Below, one piece after another: positions 1 to 9,137 of a stretch of 64,000 nt of DNA (position 1 is the stretch's first letter; each line of letters starts with the position of its first letter). The notes beneath the pieces were generated by a model that did not search any database, was not told the DNA's origin, and saw only the letters and a list, made by a program, of their open reading frames with translations. A program made the position numbers and the translations under genes. Source of the stretch: Altererythrobacter rubellus (GTDB lineage: Bacteria > Pseudomonadota > Alphaproteobacteria > Sphingomonadales > Sphingomonadaceae); contig NZ_CP127221.1 in assembly GCF_030284385.1 (NCBI RefSeq), positions 682,001 to 746,000 of the forward strand, in the 5' to 3' direction.

Positions 1-60
1 GATCGCAATGAAATGGAAATGGTGCTCGACACCTATAAGACGGCGCTGGGGCTCGGTTGA
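1..60 (+). CDS. C-terminal end of an unidentified protein (partial)
   Basis: The window opens inside a reading frame that runs in frame 1 for 19 codons and stops with TGA at 58-60. The visible tail ends in YKTALGLG. This is too short to assign a family. It lies 50 bases upstream of the YbjQ-like gene on the same strand, so the two may be cotranscribed, although the next gene has its own strong ribosome binding site. Confidence 0.5.
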   Translation, partial: DRNEMEMVLDTYKTALGLG

Positions 61-110
61 TTTTTCGCTTTCGCGTATTATCTAGGTAATACAGTAAGAA
101 GGAGAAATTT

Positions 111-458
111 ATGGCCGGTCCTTGGAAAGATGCGCGCGAGATTATTGTAACCACAACGCCCACAATCGAAGGCAAGCTGATCCAGGAATATTGCGGGATC
201 GTGGTTGGCGAAGTGATCGTCGGCGCGAACCTGTTCCGCGATCTGTTCGCCAATATCCGCGATATCGTAGGTGGGCGTTCGGGCAGTTATGAGCGTATTC
301 TGGCGGACGCGCGCAATCAGGCGATTGAAGAGCTGCAAGCGGAATGCGCGACGCGCGGCGGCAATGCCGTGGTGGGCATCGATCTTGATTACGAAGTGAT
401 CGGCGATACCGGCTCGATGCTGATGGTATCGGCCAGTGGAACAGCGGTGAAGGTCTAA
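111..458 (+). CDS. YbjQ/UPF0145 family heavy-metal-binding-domain protein
   Basis: This 115-residue protein matches the small YbjQ/UPF0145 family, whose molecular role is not settled; the name of the domain comes from a suggested metal-binding fold. Family signatures are clear: TPTIEG near residue 15, EYCGIVVGE near 27-35, [10 protein letters not shown] near 40, the [13 protein letters not shown] block at about 49-61, and [13 protein letters not shown] at about 82-94. Length is normal. The ATG at 111 is preceded by a strong AAGGAGA site at 99-105. It stands alone on this strand and its stop overlaps the end of the convergent CPBP gene by 4 bases. Confidence 0.9.
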   Translation: MAGPWKDAREIIVTTTPTIEGKLIQEYCGIVVGEVIVGANLFRDLFANIRDIVGGRSGSYERILADARNQAIEELQAECATRGGNAVVGIDLDYEVIGDTGSMLMVSASGTAVKV

Positions 459-1213
459 GATGCCCCTGCAGCTTTGCTGGCAGCCAACACAATAGTGATA
501 ATCAACCCGTTGTGGATCATGTGGAGCGCGATCGCGGTCCACAGACCATAGTTGACGCGCAGATAGCCAAGCAGAGCACCAAGGATGAATTGTGGCAGGA
601 CCAATGGTAGCAAGGTCATCCAATTGCCTTCGCTGAAGTTCGCCAGGTGGATGCAGGCGAAGGCGATAGTGCTGAGCCAGAACATCGCCGGGAATAATGT
701 GCGGAACCAGCGCATCGGTGGTCGCCGCCAAAGCACACCGAACATGATCAGGCTCAGCAACGCGCCAGCAATGATCGCGAGGCCAACCGACACTTCTGCG
801 TTCTCGCCCGTGTTGTTTGCGGCCAGCATGACAGCGGTCAGTCCGGCGACCAATAGTATCGGAAACGCGATCAAATAGCGCGGCTGGCCCGACAGCCAGC
901 TGCGGAACAGGATTTCCTCGCTGACCGGTGCGACAAGGATCACTGCAAAGATGATTCCCGGCGTGATCTCGATGCCCGCCAACGCTGTCTCGGGTATCTC
1001 TATCCCCGATGCCATTACCGCCCCGGCAATCGCCAGCAGCGTTCCCATTGCAATCAGATCGAGCGCTAATATGCGCGACACTGCGCGTGCGCCTTCGCGC
1101 AGATCACTCGCCTGATTATCTGGTAGAGAAGGTCGCTTGAGAAAGCCGAGAAAATGGCCCCATTCCGCGCGCATCGTAATGAGCGACGGAAGGCTTGTGG
1201 ATTCACCTGTCAT
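455..1213 (-). CDS. CPBP family intramembrane glutamic endopeptidase
   Basis: A membrane protein of about 252 residues with several hydrophobic segments and the CPBP (CAAX protease and bacteriocin-processing, Rce1-like) signature. Motif 1, EEILFR with catalytic Glu-Glu and Arg, is at about 99-104. Later histidine motifs sit in [10 protein letters not shown] and ALHMIHNG near the C terminus. Bacterial members are linked to peptide maturation or bacteriocin self-immunity, but the substrate here is unknown. I placed the start at the ATG at 1213; an in-frame TTG at 1249 would add 12 residues that look non-coding. It lies between ybjQ-like and yebC and points away from yebC. Confidence 0.85.
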   Translation of the reverse strand: MTGESTSLPSLITMRAEWGHFLGFLKRPSLPDNQASDLREGARAVSRILALDLIAMGTLLAIAGAVMASGIEIPETALAGIEITPGIIFAVILVAPVSEEILFRSWLSGQPRYLIAFPILLVAGLTAVMLAANNTGENAEVSVGLAIIAGALLSLIMFGVLWRRPPMRWFRTLFPAMFWLSTIAFACIHLANFSEGNWMTLLPLVLPQFILGALLGYLRVNYGLWTAIALHMIHNGLIITIVLAASKAAGAS

Positions 1214-1269
1214 GCGGCTAATGCGACCCTCAGATTTGCAAACTTTCAAATGCGGAAGAATGACAACCC

Positions 1270-2016
1270 ATGGCAGGCCATTCCAAATTCAAGAACATCA
1301 TGCACCGCAAGGGTGCGCAGGACAAGAAGCGCTCTAACCTGTTTTCCAAACTGAGCCGCGAAATCACCGTGGCGGCGAAGATGGGCACGCCCGATCCGGA
1401 TATGAATCCGCGCCTGCGGCTGGCGGTCAATACGGCAAAAGCTCAGTCGATGCCGAAGGACAATATCCAGCGCGCGATTGATAAAGCCAGCGCGGGCGAT
1501 GACGAGAATTACGAAGAAGTCCGCTACGAAGGCTATGGCCCCGGTGGCAGTGCAATCATCGTCGAAACACTGACCGACAACCGTAACCGTACTGCAACTG
1601 CGGTTCGCACAGCTTTCAGCAAGAATGGCGGTAATCTGGGCACTGAAGGCTCGGTGGCGCATGGTTTCGAACGTTTGGGCTTCATCGAGTATGGTCCGGA
1701 AGCTGGTGACGAAGAGAAAGTGCTCGAAGCCGCGATGGAAGCGGGCGCGGAAGACATTTCCTCATTAGAAGACGGCCACGAAATTTGGACAGCAGCAGAA
1801 GATCTGCATGAAGTTGCCGGCAGTCTGGAGAAGTCGCTTGGCGAAGCCAAGGAAGTCAAACTCGCCTGGAAGCCCAATCTGACTGTCGAGCTGGACGAGA
1901 AGAACGCAGGAACGCTGCTCAAGCTGATCGATGTGCTGGACGATGATGATGACGTTCAAACCGTTTGGGGCAATTACGAGATTTCTGACGAGGTCATGGC
2001 CAAGCTTGAGGGCTGA
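1270..2016 (+). CDS. YebC/PmpR family DNA-binding regulatory protein
   Basis: This 248-residue protein is a typical YebC/TACO1-like protein. It starts with [20 protein letters not shown], carries the [19 protein letters not shown] block near residues 40-58 and the [13 protein letters not shown] block near 82-95, and ends in the acidic third domain. YebC-type proteins act as transcription regulators and have been linked to translation of proline-rich stretches. Length is as expected. It is followed after 2 bases by ruvC, the arrangement commonly seen in proteobacteria; ruvA and ruvB are not in this window. Confidence 0.95.
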   Translation: MAGHSKFKNIMHRKGAQDKKRSNLFSKLSREITVAAKMGTPDPDMNPRLRLAVNTAKAQSMPKDNIQRAIDKASAGDDENYEEVRYEGYGPGGSAIIVETLTDNRNRTATAVRTAFSKNGGNLGTEGSVAHGFERLGFIEYGPEAGDEEKVLEAAMEAGAEDISSLEDGHEIWTAAEDLHEVAGSLEKSLGEAKEVKLAWKPNLTVELDEKNAGTLLKLIDVLDDDDDVQTVWGNYEISDEVMAKLEG

Positions 2017-2018
2017 GC

Positions 2019-2498
2019 TTGCCGGTGACGCTAATCCTCGGCCTTGATCCGTCGCTCAGCTGCACCGGCTGGGGCGTGATCTGTGCCCAGGGATCGCGGC
2101 TTAGCCATGTCGCCAATGGCGAAGTTAAAACCAATGCCAGGGCGCCTATGGCAGAACGGCTGTATCAGCTGCACAGTGCTATCACGGCCGTGATCGCTGC
2201 CCACAATCCTGATCGCGTGGCGGCAGAGGAAGTGTTCGTCAACAAAAACGCCCAATCGACCTTGAAGTTGGCGCAAGCGCGCGGCGCAGTATTGGCGGCC
2301 TGCGGCGCGGCGAACTTGGTGGTGAATGAGCATGCCGCGCGGCTGGTCAAAAAGTCTGTTGTCGGCACAGGTGGTGCGGACAAGGTTCAGGTCCAGGCCA
2401 TGCTCAAGGTACTGTTGCCAGGAGCGCAGATCGCAGGCGCCGATGCGGCTGATGCGCTCGCGGTGGCGATTGCCGATGCGCATCTTGCGTCGCGCTGA
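2019..2498 (+). CDS. ruvC: Crossover junction endodeoxyribonuclease RuvC
   Basis: RuvC resolves Holliday junctions with RuvAB by making two symmetric cuts. The 159-residue protein has the RNase-H-like fold residues: Asp10 in LGLDPSLSCTGW, Glu70/Glu71 in AAEEVFVNKN, and Asp142 and Asp145 in GADAADALAVAIAD. The only sensible start is the TTG at 2019, two bases after the yebC stop, suggesting translational coupling. It is slightly shorter than many RuvC proteins at the C terminus but has every catalytic acid. ruvA and ruvB do not follow: the next gene is an unrelated thioredoxin-fold protein 156 bases on. Confidence 0.95.
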   Translation: MPVTLILGLDPSLSCTGWGVICAQGSRLSHVANGEVKTNARAPMAERLYQLHSAITAVIAAHNPDRVAAEEVFVNKNAQSTLKLAQARGAVLAACGAANLVVNEHAARLVKKSVVGTGGADKVQVQAMLKVLLPGAQIAGADAADALAVAIADAHLASR

Positions 2499-2654
2499 TC
2501 TGTTCTACATGCAGTGGCTTATGTAAGGCGTGGGCATGGGCAATCATCCAATCCAGCAGCATCGGTTTCGAATGGGAAATATGCGCTCATTTGCGAGTAA
2601 GGTTTCTCCCGCTAGGACAGTGTTTCATGTGTTCCAACCAGTAGGACTTAGCTT

Positions 2655-2996
2655 GTGATACACCTCTACGGCATCCCCAATTGCGACACCGTGAAGAAAG
2701 CGCGCAAGTGGCTCGATACGAAGGGTATCGAATACGCATTCCACGACTATAAGAAGGAAGGTGCCGATATGGCCAAGTTGGCCGCCTGGATCGACGCGCA
2801 TGGGGTGGACGTGGTTTTAAACCGGCGCGGCACGACCTTTCGCAAACTGTCCGATGCGGAGAAGGCCGATATTGATGCAGCCAAAGCTGTCATATTGCTG
2901 GAACAGCATCCGAGCATGATCAAGCGACCCGTTGTGGAGCACTCGGGCGGAATTTTGGTTGGCTTTAAGGAAGGCGAATGGGAATCGGCGCTGTGA
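2655..2996 (+). CDS. ArsC/Spx-type (YffB-like) thioredoxin-fold protein
   Basis: A 113-residue protein of the arsenate reductase (ArsC)-related superfamily. The opening IPNCDTVKKARKWL puts a single cysteine at residue 10, followed by the lysine pattern typical of the YffB/Spx branch rather than true glutathione-dependent arsenate reductases. SMIKRPVVE near residue 92 and GFKEGEWE near the end also fit. Function is probably a glutathione- or thiol-linked reductase; arsenate reduction is not implied, and no arsenic genes are nearby. The start is GTG at 2655, with no strong ribosome binding site. The 156 bases upstream show nothing recognisable. Confidence 0.85.
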   Translation: MIHLYGIPNCDTVKKARKWLDTKGIEYAFHDYKKEGADMAKLAAWIDAHGVDVVLNRRGTTFRKLSDAEKADIDAAKAVILLEQHPSMIKRPVVEHSGGILVGFKEGEWESAL

Positions 2997-3184
2997 TCAG
3001 CCTGCAGTCAACCAGTGCGCCAGAAGGCATCAGAACCCCAATCGGCTTTCTCGTCGACTTTACGAGGAGACATCGCTTCGGCCTGTTTGTTGGCCGCGCC
3101 GATGATATCGTCTTTTGTACCCATGACATCGTAACCGGCCCTATAGAGGCCAATCACAATGATGAGCGACTCTAGGAGTAGCTT

Positions 3185-4276
3185 TTGAACATGACTTCGA
3201 AAAATACCTTAAAACTGCCTAACCAAGGGCTAATGCGGGTCTTGTTGTTGGCTGCCGGATTATTCTTCTCAATTACAATGCCTTACTCGCCAACAGCCGC
3301 GCAGGAGAATGACATGCTGATCATTGCCCATCGCGGGGCGAGTGCGGAGCGCCCTGAACACACGCTTGCGGCCTATGAGCTCGCGATTGATCAAGGCGCG
3401 GACTATATCGAGCCAGACCTGGTGGTGACCAAGGATCTCGAGCTGATTTCTCGCCACGAGAACGAGCTGTCCGGCACAACCGACGTCGCCAACCGGGAGG
3501 AGTTCGAGGATCGCCTGCGTGACAAGATGATCGACGGTCAGCTTGTGGCGGGATGGTTTGCCGAAGACTTCACGTTAGAGGAAATTCGCACCCTGCGCGC
3601 GAAGGAACGGGTTGCGCGTATTCGCCCGGCAAACGCGCGCTACAATGGGCTTTATCAAGTGCCGACCCTGGATGAGATTGTGAGGCTGGTCCGCGCCAAG
3701 GAAGTCGAAACCGGGCGCAAGATCGGGCTTTATCTCGAGCTCAAGCATCCGACCTTTCTGCTTGAGGAGGTGGGCATTGATATCGTGGATCTGGTGCTGA
3801 GGGAGTTTCGCGATCTGGGACTGGGGCCAGACGATCTTGTCATGATCCAGAGTTTCGAGGTTGGTACGTTGCAACGGCTCGACAAACGCAGCGAGTTCAG
3901 ATTGATCCAGTTGGTGAAACCGGAAGACGGACCAGCTGACGAACCAAGCATGCGCTATACCGAGATGACGACGCCATCGGGGCTGGAAGAAATCGCCGAC
4001 TATGCCGATGGTTTGGGCGCAAACATCGCCATGATCCTCAATCCGGACGGTTCACCCACCACTCTGGTCGCCGATGCCAGGGCAGCAGGTTTGCCGGTTC
4101 ATGCGTGGACGCTGCGCCCGGAAAATGCGTTTCTGCCGCCAGCATTGCATGGCCAAGGTGGTGATTCTGGAAGAGGGGACCAAACGGCACTCTATCGAAT
4201 GCTGGCTGGTGCGGGCGTCGCCGGTGTGTTCACGGATGATCCGAAGGGCGCTGTCAGCGCGCGTGACGGGCGGTGA
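3185..4276 (+). CDS. Glycerophosphodiester phosphodiesterase, secreted (GlpQ type)
   Basis: Hydrolyses glycerophosphodiesters to glycerol-3-phosphate and an alcohol, probably in the periplasm. The 363-residue protein has a hydrophobic export signal at about residues 17-40 ending in PTAAQ, then the GDPD core: HRG at 49-51, RPEHT at 56-60, Glu76 and Asp78 in YIEPD, and His91 in SRHENELSGTTD. Its length and the inserted region near 105-160 fit the larger GlpQ-like branch. An AGGAG at 3174-3178 lies 6 bases before the TTG at 3185, favouring that start; an ATG at 3191 is the alternative. Its 3' end overlaps ubiG by 23 bases in convergent orientation. Confidence 0.92.
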   Translation: MNMTSKNTLKLPNQGLMRVLLLAAGLFFSITMPYSPTAAQENDMLIIAHRGASAERPEHTLAAYELAIDQGADYIEPDLVVTKDLELISRHENELSGTTDVANREEFEDRLRDKMIDGQLVAGWFAEDFTLEEIRTLRAKERVARIRPANARYNGLYQVPTLDEIVRLVRAKEVETGRKIGLYLELKHPTFLLEEVGIDIVDLVLREFRDLGLGPDDLVMIQSFEVGTLQRLDKRSEFRLIQLVKPEDGPADEPSMRYTEMTTPSGLEEIADYADGLGANIAMILNPDGSPTTLVADARAAGLPVHAWTLRPENAFLPPALHGQGGDSGRGDQTALYRMLAGAGVAGVFTDDPKGAVSARDGR

Positions 4277-4994
4277 AAGCGTAGTTTAGCGATAGGTCAT
4301 CTGATAGATGCAACCCCTTGCTCGGTCGCCAAGCAATGCCGCGAGGATTGCCCATTTCCATACCTGCTTGCGCCAGCAAATCGCCAAGTTCTTCAGGTGT
4401 GATGAAGTCATTCCAGTCATGCGTGCCGCGCGGAACATATCCCACCCGCTCTGCCGCTTCGACAAGCAACAAACGGCTAGCCGCAGTGCGATTGGGTGTC
4501 GACATGACAAGCATGCCATCAGGCTTCAGGCTGGTAGCCAGTTGCTTGAGAAAGACCAATTTATCAGCCACGTGCTCAATAACTTCAAAGCTTGTGACCA
4601 GATGGAATGTGCCGAGAGTGAGGCTCGCGAGTTCTCCCGCCATATAACGGATGTCCAAGGCAGAGCTTTCCGCATGCGCGCTTGCTACGCCGATGTTTTC
4701 TGCAGAGGCATCAACACCGGTTACATCGGCACCCAGCCTGGCCATCGGCTCACACACTAGACCAGCACCACAGCCCACGTCCAACGCAGACTTGCCGCTC
4801 AACGGCCTTCTGGCTTGAACATCATCTCCCCAATACATGTCGATTGCCTCACGCAGGAAAGCAAGTCTCACCGGATTGACCTCATGTAGAGAAGCCATCG
4901 GTCCCTTCGCATTCCACCATTCGCGCGCCAGTGAGGAAAAATGTGCTTCTTCCTCTGGGCGGATAGTTACATTTGTGACATTTGCGTTTGTCAT
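4254..4994 (-). CDS. ubiG: Bifunctional 2-polyprenyl-6-hydroxyphenol methylase / 3-demethylubiquinol 3-O-methyltransferase
   Basis: UbiG performs both O-methylations of ubiquinone biosynthesis using S-adenosylmethionine. In this 246-residue protein the SAM-binding glycine motif LDVGCGAGLV is at about residues 71-80, followed by DVTGVDAS. An N-terminal FSSLAREWWNAKGP block (about 19-32) and LHEVNP (about 36-41) are UbiG hallmarks, as is TSFEVIEHV in the middle. Length is normal. It is transcribed away from lysC, with 52 bases between the two start codons, so the two probably share a divergent promoter region. Confidence 0.95.
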   Translation of the reverse strand: MTNANVTNVTIRPEEEAHFSSLAREWWNAKGPMASLHEVNPVRLAFLREAIDMYWGDDVQARRPLSGKSALDVGCGAGLVCEPMARLGADVTGVDASAENIGVASAHAESSALDIRYMAGELASLTLGTFHLVTSFEVIEHVADKLVFLKQLATSLKPDGMLVMSTPNRTAASRLLLVEAAERVGYVPRGTHDWNDFITPEELGDLLAQAGMEMGNPRGIAWRPSKGLHLSDDLSLNYAFTARHAR

Positions 4995-5046
4995 TCCGTA
5001 CCCCTAACAGCGCTCGGGGATTCGAACCAGCAGGAGCTTTCAAGCC

Positions 5047-6327
5047 TTGGCACGTATCGTGATGAAATTCGGCGGCACCTCTATGGCCGGGACCGAGCGT
5101 ATTCGTCGCGTGGCCAATATTGTGCGCAAGCAACAGGCGGCCGGGCATGAGGTTGCTGTGGTTGTTTCCGCAATGGCCGGCGAAACGGACCGACTCGTCA
5201 ATTTCTGCCGCGAAGCAAATGCGCTTTATGACCCTGCCGAATATGACGTGGTTGTATCGAGCGGCGAACAGGTCACCAGCGGATTGCTGGCACTGACGCT
5301 GCAATCCATGGGTTGCAAAGCGCGTAGCTGGCTTGGCTGGCAGCTGCCAGTCCATACAATCGAAGCGCATTCGAAGGCGCGCGTCGAGGCGGTTGATGCC
5401 GACGCATTGATAGCATCGATGGTCGCTGGAGAAATCGCTGTGATCCCTGGCTTTCAAGGGCTCGGCGACAATAACCGGATTACAACGCTGGGGCGTGGCG
5501 GTTCCGATACGTCAGCTGTGGCTGTGGCTGCTGCGGTCAAGGCTGATCGCTGCGACATTTATACAGATGTCGATGGCGTCTATACCACGGACCCACGGAT
5601 TGTGGCCAAAGCGCACAAGCTTAAAGCCGTAACCTATGAAGAAATGCTGGAACTGGCGTCTGTGGGCGCCAAGGTTCTGCAGACGCGTTCGGTCGGTTTA
5701 GCGATGAAGGCCGACGTGCGATTGCAGGTATTGTCCAGCTTTCTTGGCGAAGATGCGATCCCTGCAGACGAACTGCCCGGCACGATGATCGTGTCGGATG
5801 ATGAGATGAACCAGCTAGTGGAGAGTGGCGAAATGGAACGCCAGCACGTTACCGGTATTGCGCATGACAAGAATGAAGCGAAGGTGATCTTGACGCGCGT
5901 ACCAGACAAGCCCGGCGCCGTGGCGCATATCTTTGAACCGCTCGCCGATGCTTCAATCAACGTCGACATGATCATTCAGAACGTGGGCCGCGACAAGGGT
6001 GAGACGGACGTTACGTTCACTGTTCCGCAAACCGATCTGGCGCGCGCGCAAGCCTTGCTTGAAGACAAGCGCGAAGAAATCGGGTTCAATCGCATAATTA
6101 CTGACAGCAAGATCGCGAAGGTCAGCGTTGTTGGTGTGGGAATGAAGAGCCATGCGGGTGTTGCTAGCACGATGTTCCGCGCGCTTTCTGATCGCGGCAT
6201 AAACATTCAGGCGATTTCAACGTCAGAGATCAAGGTTTCTGTCTTGATCGATGAAGACGAGACCGAACTGGCGGTGCGCGTGTTGCATACGGCCTATGGC
6301 CTCGATGCAAGTGACGAAGCAGCTTAG
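5047..6327 (+). CDS. lysC: Aspartate kinase
   Basis: Phosphorylates aspartate, the first step towards lysine, diaminopimelate, threonine and methionine. The 426-residue protein has the kinase signature KFGGTSM starting at Lys7, the GRGGSDTSA loop, and two C-terminal ACT domains from about residue 275 (VPDKPGAVAHIF and VGVGMKSHAGVAS), which normally carry feedback inhibition. It starts with TTG at 5047; an AGGAG at 5032-5036 lies 10 bases upstream. The next gene is convergent and abuts directly, stop to stop. dapE and dapB elsewhere in this window serve the same pathway. Confidence 0.95.
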   Translation: MARIVMKFGGTSMAGTERIRRVANIVRKQQAAGHEVAVVVSAMAGETDRLVNFCREANALYDPAEYDVVVSSGEQVTSGLLALTLQSMGCKARSWLGWQLPVHTIEAHSKARVEAVDADALIASMVAGEIAVIPGFQGLGDNNRITTLGRGGSDTSAVAVAAAVKADRCDIYTDVDGVYTTDPRIVAKAHKLKAVTYEEMLELASVGAKVLQTRSVGLAMKADVRLQVLSSFLGEDAIPADELPGTMIVSDDEMNQLVESGEMERQHVTGIAHDKNEAKVILTRVPDKPGAVAHIFEPLADASINVDMIIQNVGRDKGETDVTFTVPQTDLARAQALLEDKREEIGFNRIITDSKIAKVSVVGVGMKSHAGVASTMFRALSDRGINIQAISTSEIKVSVLIDEDETELAVRVLHTAYGLDASDEAA

Positions 6328-6928
6328 CTAGTCGGCTGCGCTTTCGACCATCTGGAGTACATATTCATTGCTTGGGCGTTGGCGATAGTCAGCCGATACG
6401 AACTTGGCCTGGACAGTGCCGTCCGGTGAAAACATCAGCACGCTCGCGCGCGGCACACCATATGCAAAGTGATCTTCGGAATATTGCGGATCGCGCAGAC
6501 CGACTGCATCGATGAAAACGCTCTCTGTGTCGCTGAGAATCAGATAGGACTGCTCCATATCTGCGGCAAACTCGGCCAGCTTTTTTGGTTGGTCGTAGGA
6601 AAGGCTTGCGAGAGTGTAGCCCCGTTGATCCAGATCGCCTGCAATCTCAGCATGATTGGCCAATTGCACTTTACAGAACGGGCACCAGTGCGCGGAGCGA
6701 ACCAATACAAGAACAGTTCCGTTCGGACCCGCGATCTCTGCAAGAGAGGTGGGCTCGCCAGCTGCATTTCGTAGTGGCTGATCGAGCGGAACTTTCTCGC
6801 CAATGGCGACACCAACATCGATGTTTTTCGGAGGAAAGAGGGCAGGCCAAAGATGCGAAGCTGCCAATGCGGCCAGTGCGAGCAACGACAATCCAACGCC
6901 AGCGAAAATCTTGCGTTTAAGCGACATA
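6328..6928 (-). CDS. Membrane-anchored AhpC/TSA-family peroxiredoxin-like protein
   Basis: About 200 residues, with one N-terminal hydrophobic segment (about residues 7-28) that is either an anchor or an uncleaved signal, then a thioredoxin fold with a CPFC pair at about 82 and 85 preceded by RSAHW. This matches the AhpC/TSA 'peroxiredoxin-like' families in which a CxxC replaces the single peroxidatic cysteine. It probably acts as an extracytoplasmic thiol oxidoreductase. I chose the ATG at 6928; ATGs at 6934 and 6943 are in frame, and longer versions would read into the purT promoter. It abuts lysC tail to tail and diverges from purT. Confidence 0.8.
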
Positions 6929-7048
6929 ATCATCAGTCCCATTTTCCAGTCGCACGGCGGATTACAGACAATCGATTGCACCGCAAGCCGCCACCTTTCT
7001 TTTTGTGGTGCGCTTGGATTGGACCTTAGCACGCGCTATGGTGATCCA

Positions 7049-8230
7049 ATGCCTTTCACACAGAAAATCTTGCTGCTTGGTTCAGGCGAATTGGGCCGCG
7101 AGTTTGTCATCTCTGCCAAACGTTTGGGCGCTTACGTCATAGCTTGTGATGCCTACGAGAATGCCCCTGCAATGCAGGTCGCCGATGCGAGCGAAGTGTT
7201 CTCCATGCTTGATGGGAATGCGCTGCGAGCGACAATTGAGAAACACCAGCCCGACCTGATTGTCCCTGAAATTGAAGCGATCCGAACAGAGGTACTGGGC
7301 GAGCTAGAGGCGGAGGGCTTTAATGTCGTGCCGTCTGCGAAGGCAACGCAGTTGACCATGAATCGTGATGCGATCCGAGACATGGCCGCAGACGAGTTGG
7401 GGCTAACCACTTCGATCTATGGCTATGCAGAAAATTTCGAGGGTGTGTGCGCCGCGGCGCAAGAAACCGGCTTCCCTTGTTTGATCAAGCCGGTGATGTC
7501 GTCTTCAGGCAAGGGGCAGAGCAAAGTCGATCATGCAGCGGAACTCGAGGAGGCGTGGAATTATGCCGTTGCCAATATGCGTGGCGATCGCACCCGCGTC
7601 ATTGTGGAGCAGTTTGTGGACTTCGACTATGAGATCACGCTTCTGACTGTGCGTCACAAAGCAGGGATCACTTTCTGCCCTGCTATCGGTCACAGACAGG
7701 AACGAGGCGACTATCAGGAGAGTTGGCAACCCACACCGATGAGCAGTGCGGCGATTGCGAAGGCACAAGAGATGGCTGCGAAGGTTGTCACCGCACTGCA
7801 AGGCAATGGCAAAGGCTGGGGTCTGTTCGGTGTGGAGTTCTTCATTAGAGGCGAAGAAGTAATCTTCTCTGAATTGTCACCGCGTCCGCACGACACCGGT
7901 ATGGTCACGCTTGTGTCGCAGGACCTGACCGAATTCGATTTGCACGCCCGCGCCATCATGGGCTTGCCCGTTCCAGAGAAAGTTGCTGCGCTATCATCTG
8001 CCTCTGCGGTTATTTTGGCAGATCGCGACGGCGGGGATTTTTCCTTTGACGGATTGCATGACGCCCTGACGACAGGCGAGGGCAATTGCGATGTTCGGCT
8101 ATTCGGAAAGCCAGTTACGCGGCTATACCGGCGAATGGGTGTCGCGCTGGCACGCGCGGAAACGCCCGACGATGCACGCAGTCTGGCAAGGCAGGCGGCC
8201 AAGGCGGTCCGGATAGTCTATCGCGACTAG
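7049..8230 (+). CDS. purT: Formate-dependent phosphoribosylglycinamide formyltransferase
   Basis: PurT uses formate and ATP to formylate GAR in purine synthesis, bypassing formyl-tetrahydrofolate. The 393-residue ATP-grasp protein opens with ILLLGSGELGREF, has the ATP-grasp lid motif PVMSSSGKGQS, and ends in an active-site region containing SELSPRPHDTGMVT, a PurT hallmark. The start MPFTQKI at 7049 gives the normal length; upstream in-frame ATGs run through the peroxiredoxin gene and are not credible. purU follows 52 bases downstream on the same strand. PurU releases formate, so the pair forms a local formate-producing and formate-consuming unit. Confidence 0.96.
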   Translation: MPFTQKILLLGSGELGREFVISAKRLGAYVIACDAYENAPAMQVADASEVFSMLDGNALRATIEKHQPDLIVPEIEAIRTEVLGELEAEGFNVVPSAKATQLTMNRDAIRDMAADELGLTTSIYGYAENFEGVCAAAQETGFPCLIKPVMSSSGKGQSKVDHAAELEEAWNYAVANMRGDRTRVIVEQFVDFDYEITLLTVRHKAGITFCPAIGHRQERGDYQESWQPTPMSSAAIAKAQEMAAKVVTALQGNGKGWGLFGVEFFIRGEEVIFSELSPRPHDTGMVTLVSQDLTEFDLHARAIMGLPVPEKVAALSSASAVILADRDGGDFSFDGLHDALTTGEGNCDVRLFGKPVTRLYRRMGVALARAETPDDARSLARQAAKAVRIVYRD

Positions 8231-8282
8231 AAATGTAGCGCTGGATTGATCTTCATCGTTGCAAAGACTAGTCGCTGAACCG

Positions 8283-9137
8283 ATGAAGGCGCCTCTAGTC
8301 CTTACTTTATCTTGCCCGGACAGGACGGGTATCACCGCGAAGGTGACCGGTTTTCTGTTTGAGAACGGGGGAAATGTCCTCGAAGCACAGCAGTTCAATG
8401 ATCGCGAGAGTGATCGTTTCTTCATGCGCGTCGAATTCGAAACTGTTTCCGCATCGCACGATGATTTACGCACTGCCTTTTCGGTTGTCGCCAGCGACTA
8501 TGCAATGGAATGGAAACTCGCATTGCGGGACCGGCCGCGTCGCGTCATGCTGATGGTGAGCGCGTTTGATCATTGTCTGGCAGACTTGCTATATCGCTGG
8601 CGTATTGGCGAACTGCCGATGGATCCTGTGGCGATCGTTTCAAACCATCCGCGCGAAACCTTCGAACATCTGGATTTCGCCGAAATCCCGTTCTATCACT
8701 TACCTATCCGCGCGGGCGAAAAAGCCGCGCAAGAATCTCAGGTTCGTGCGATCGCTCAGGAAAAACAAGCAGAGTTGGTAGTTCTGGCGCGCTACATGCA
8801 GATCTTGTCAGATGAGCAAGCGGCCCACTTCACGGGGCGGTGCATCAACATCCACCACAGCTTTCTGCCCGGCTTCAAAGGCGCAAAACCCTATCATCAG
8901 GCGCACGCTCGTGGTGTGAAAATGATCGGCGCCACGGCGCACTACGTCACAACTGACCTGGATGAAGGCCCGATAATTCATCAGGATGTCGAACCTATCA
9001 CGCATGCAGACAGTCCCGATGAACTTGTCCGCAAAGGACGAGACATTGAACGCCGCGTTCTGGCTGAAGCTGTCCGGCTTCATTTGGAAGAGCGCGTGCT
9101 CCTCAATGGCAGCCGAACTGTGGTCTTCAAAGGTTAG
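8283..9137 (+). CDS. purU: Formyltetrahydrofolate deformylase
   Basis: PurU hydrolyses 10-formyl-tetrahydrofolate to tetrahydrofolate and formate, balancing one-carbon pools and feeding PurT. The 284-residue protein has an N-terminal ACT domain (about 1-80, with [20 protein letters not shown]) and a C-terminal formyltransferase-like domain with the catalytic [18 protein letters not shown] block at about 205 and [11 protein letters not shown] near 230. I start it at the ATG at 8283 (MKAPLV); an upstream in-frame codon at 8259 would add 8 residues. Its stop overlaps the stop of the convergent PQQ dehydrogenase. Confidence 0.95.
   Translation: MKAPLVLTLSCPDRTGITAKVTGFLFENGGNVLEAQQFNDRESDRFFMRVEFETVSASHDDLRTAFSVVASDYAMEWKLALRDRPRRVMLMVSAFDHCLADLLYRWRIGELPMDPVAIVSNHPRETFEHLDFAEIPFYHLPIRAGEKAAQESQVRAIAQEKQAELVVLARYMQILSDEQAAHFTGRCINIHHSFLPGFKGAKPYHQAHARGVKMIGATAHYVTTDLDEGPIIHQDVEPITHADSPDELVRKGRDIERRVLAEAVRLHLEERVLLNGSRTVVFKG

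Noticed and set aside
2978..3175. A 65-codon frame containing APEGIRTP, a peptide often translated from tRNA ends
   Set aside because: It overlaps the end of the ArsC-like gene, has no ribosome binding site, and the DNA does not fold as a tRNA.
5012..5036. GGGGATTCGAACCAG before lysC resembles the reverse of a tRNA T arm
   Set aside because: No acceptor stem, anticodon arm or CCA can be built around it on the minus strand; the match is limited to about 12 bases.
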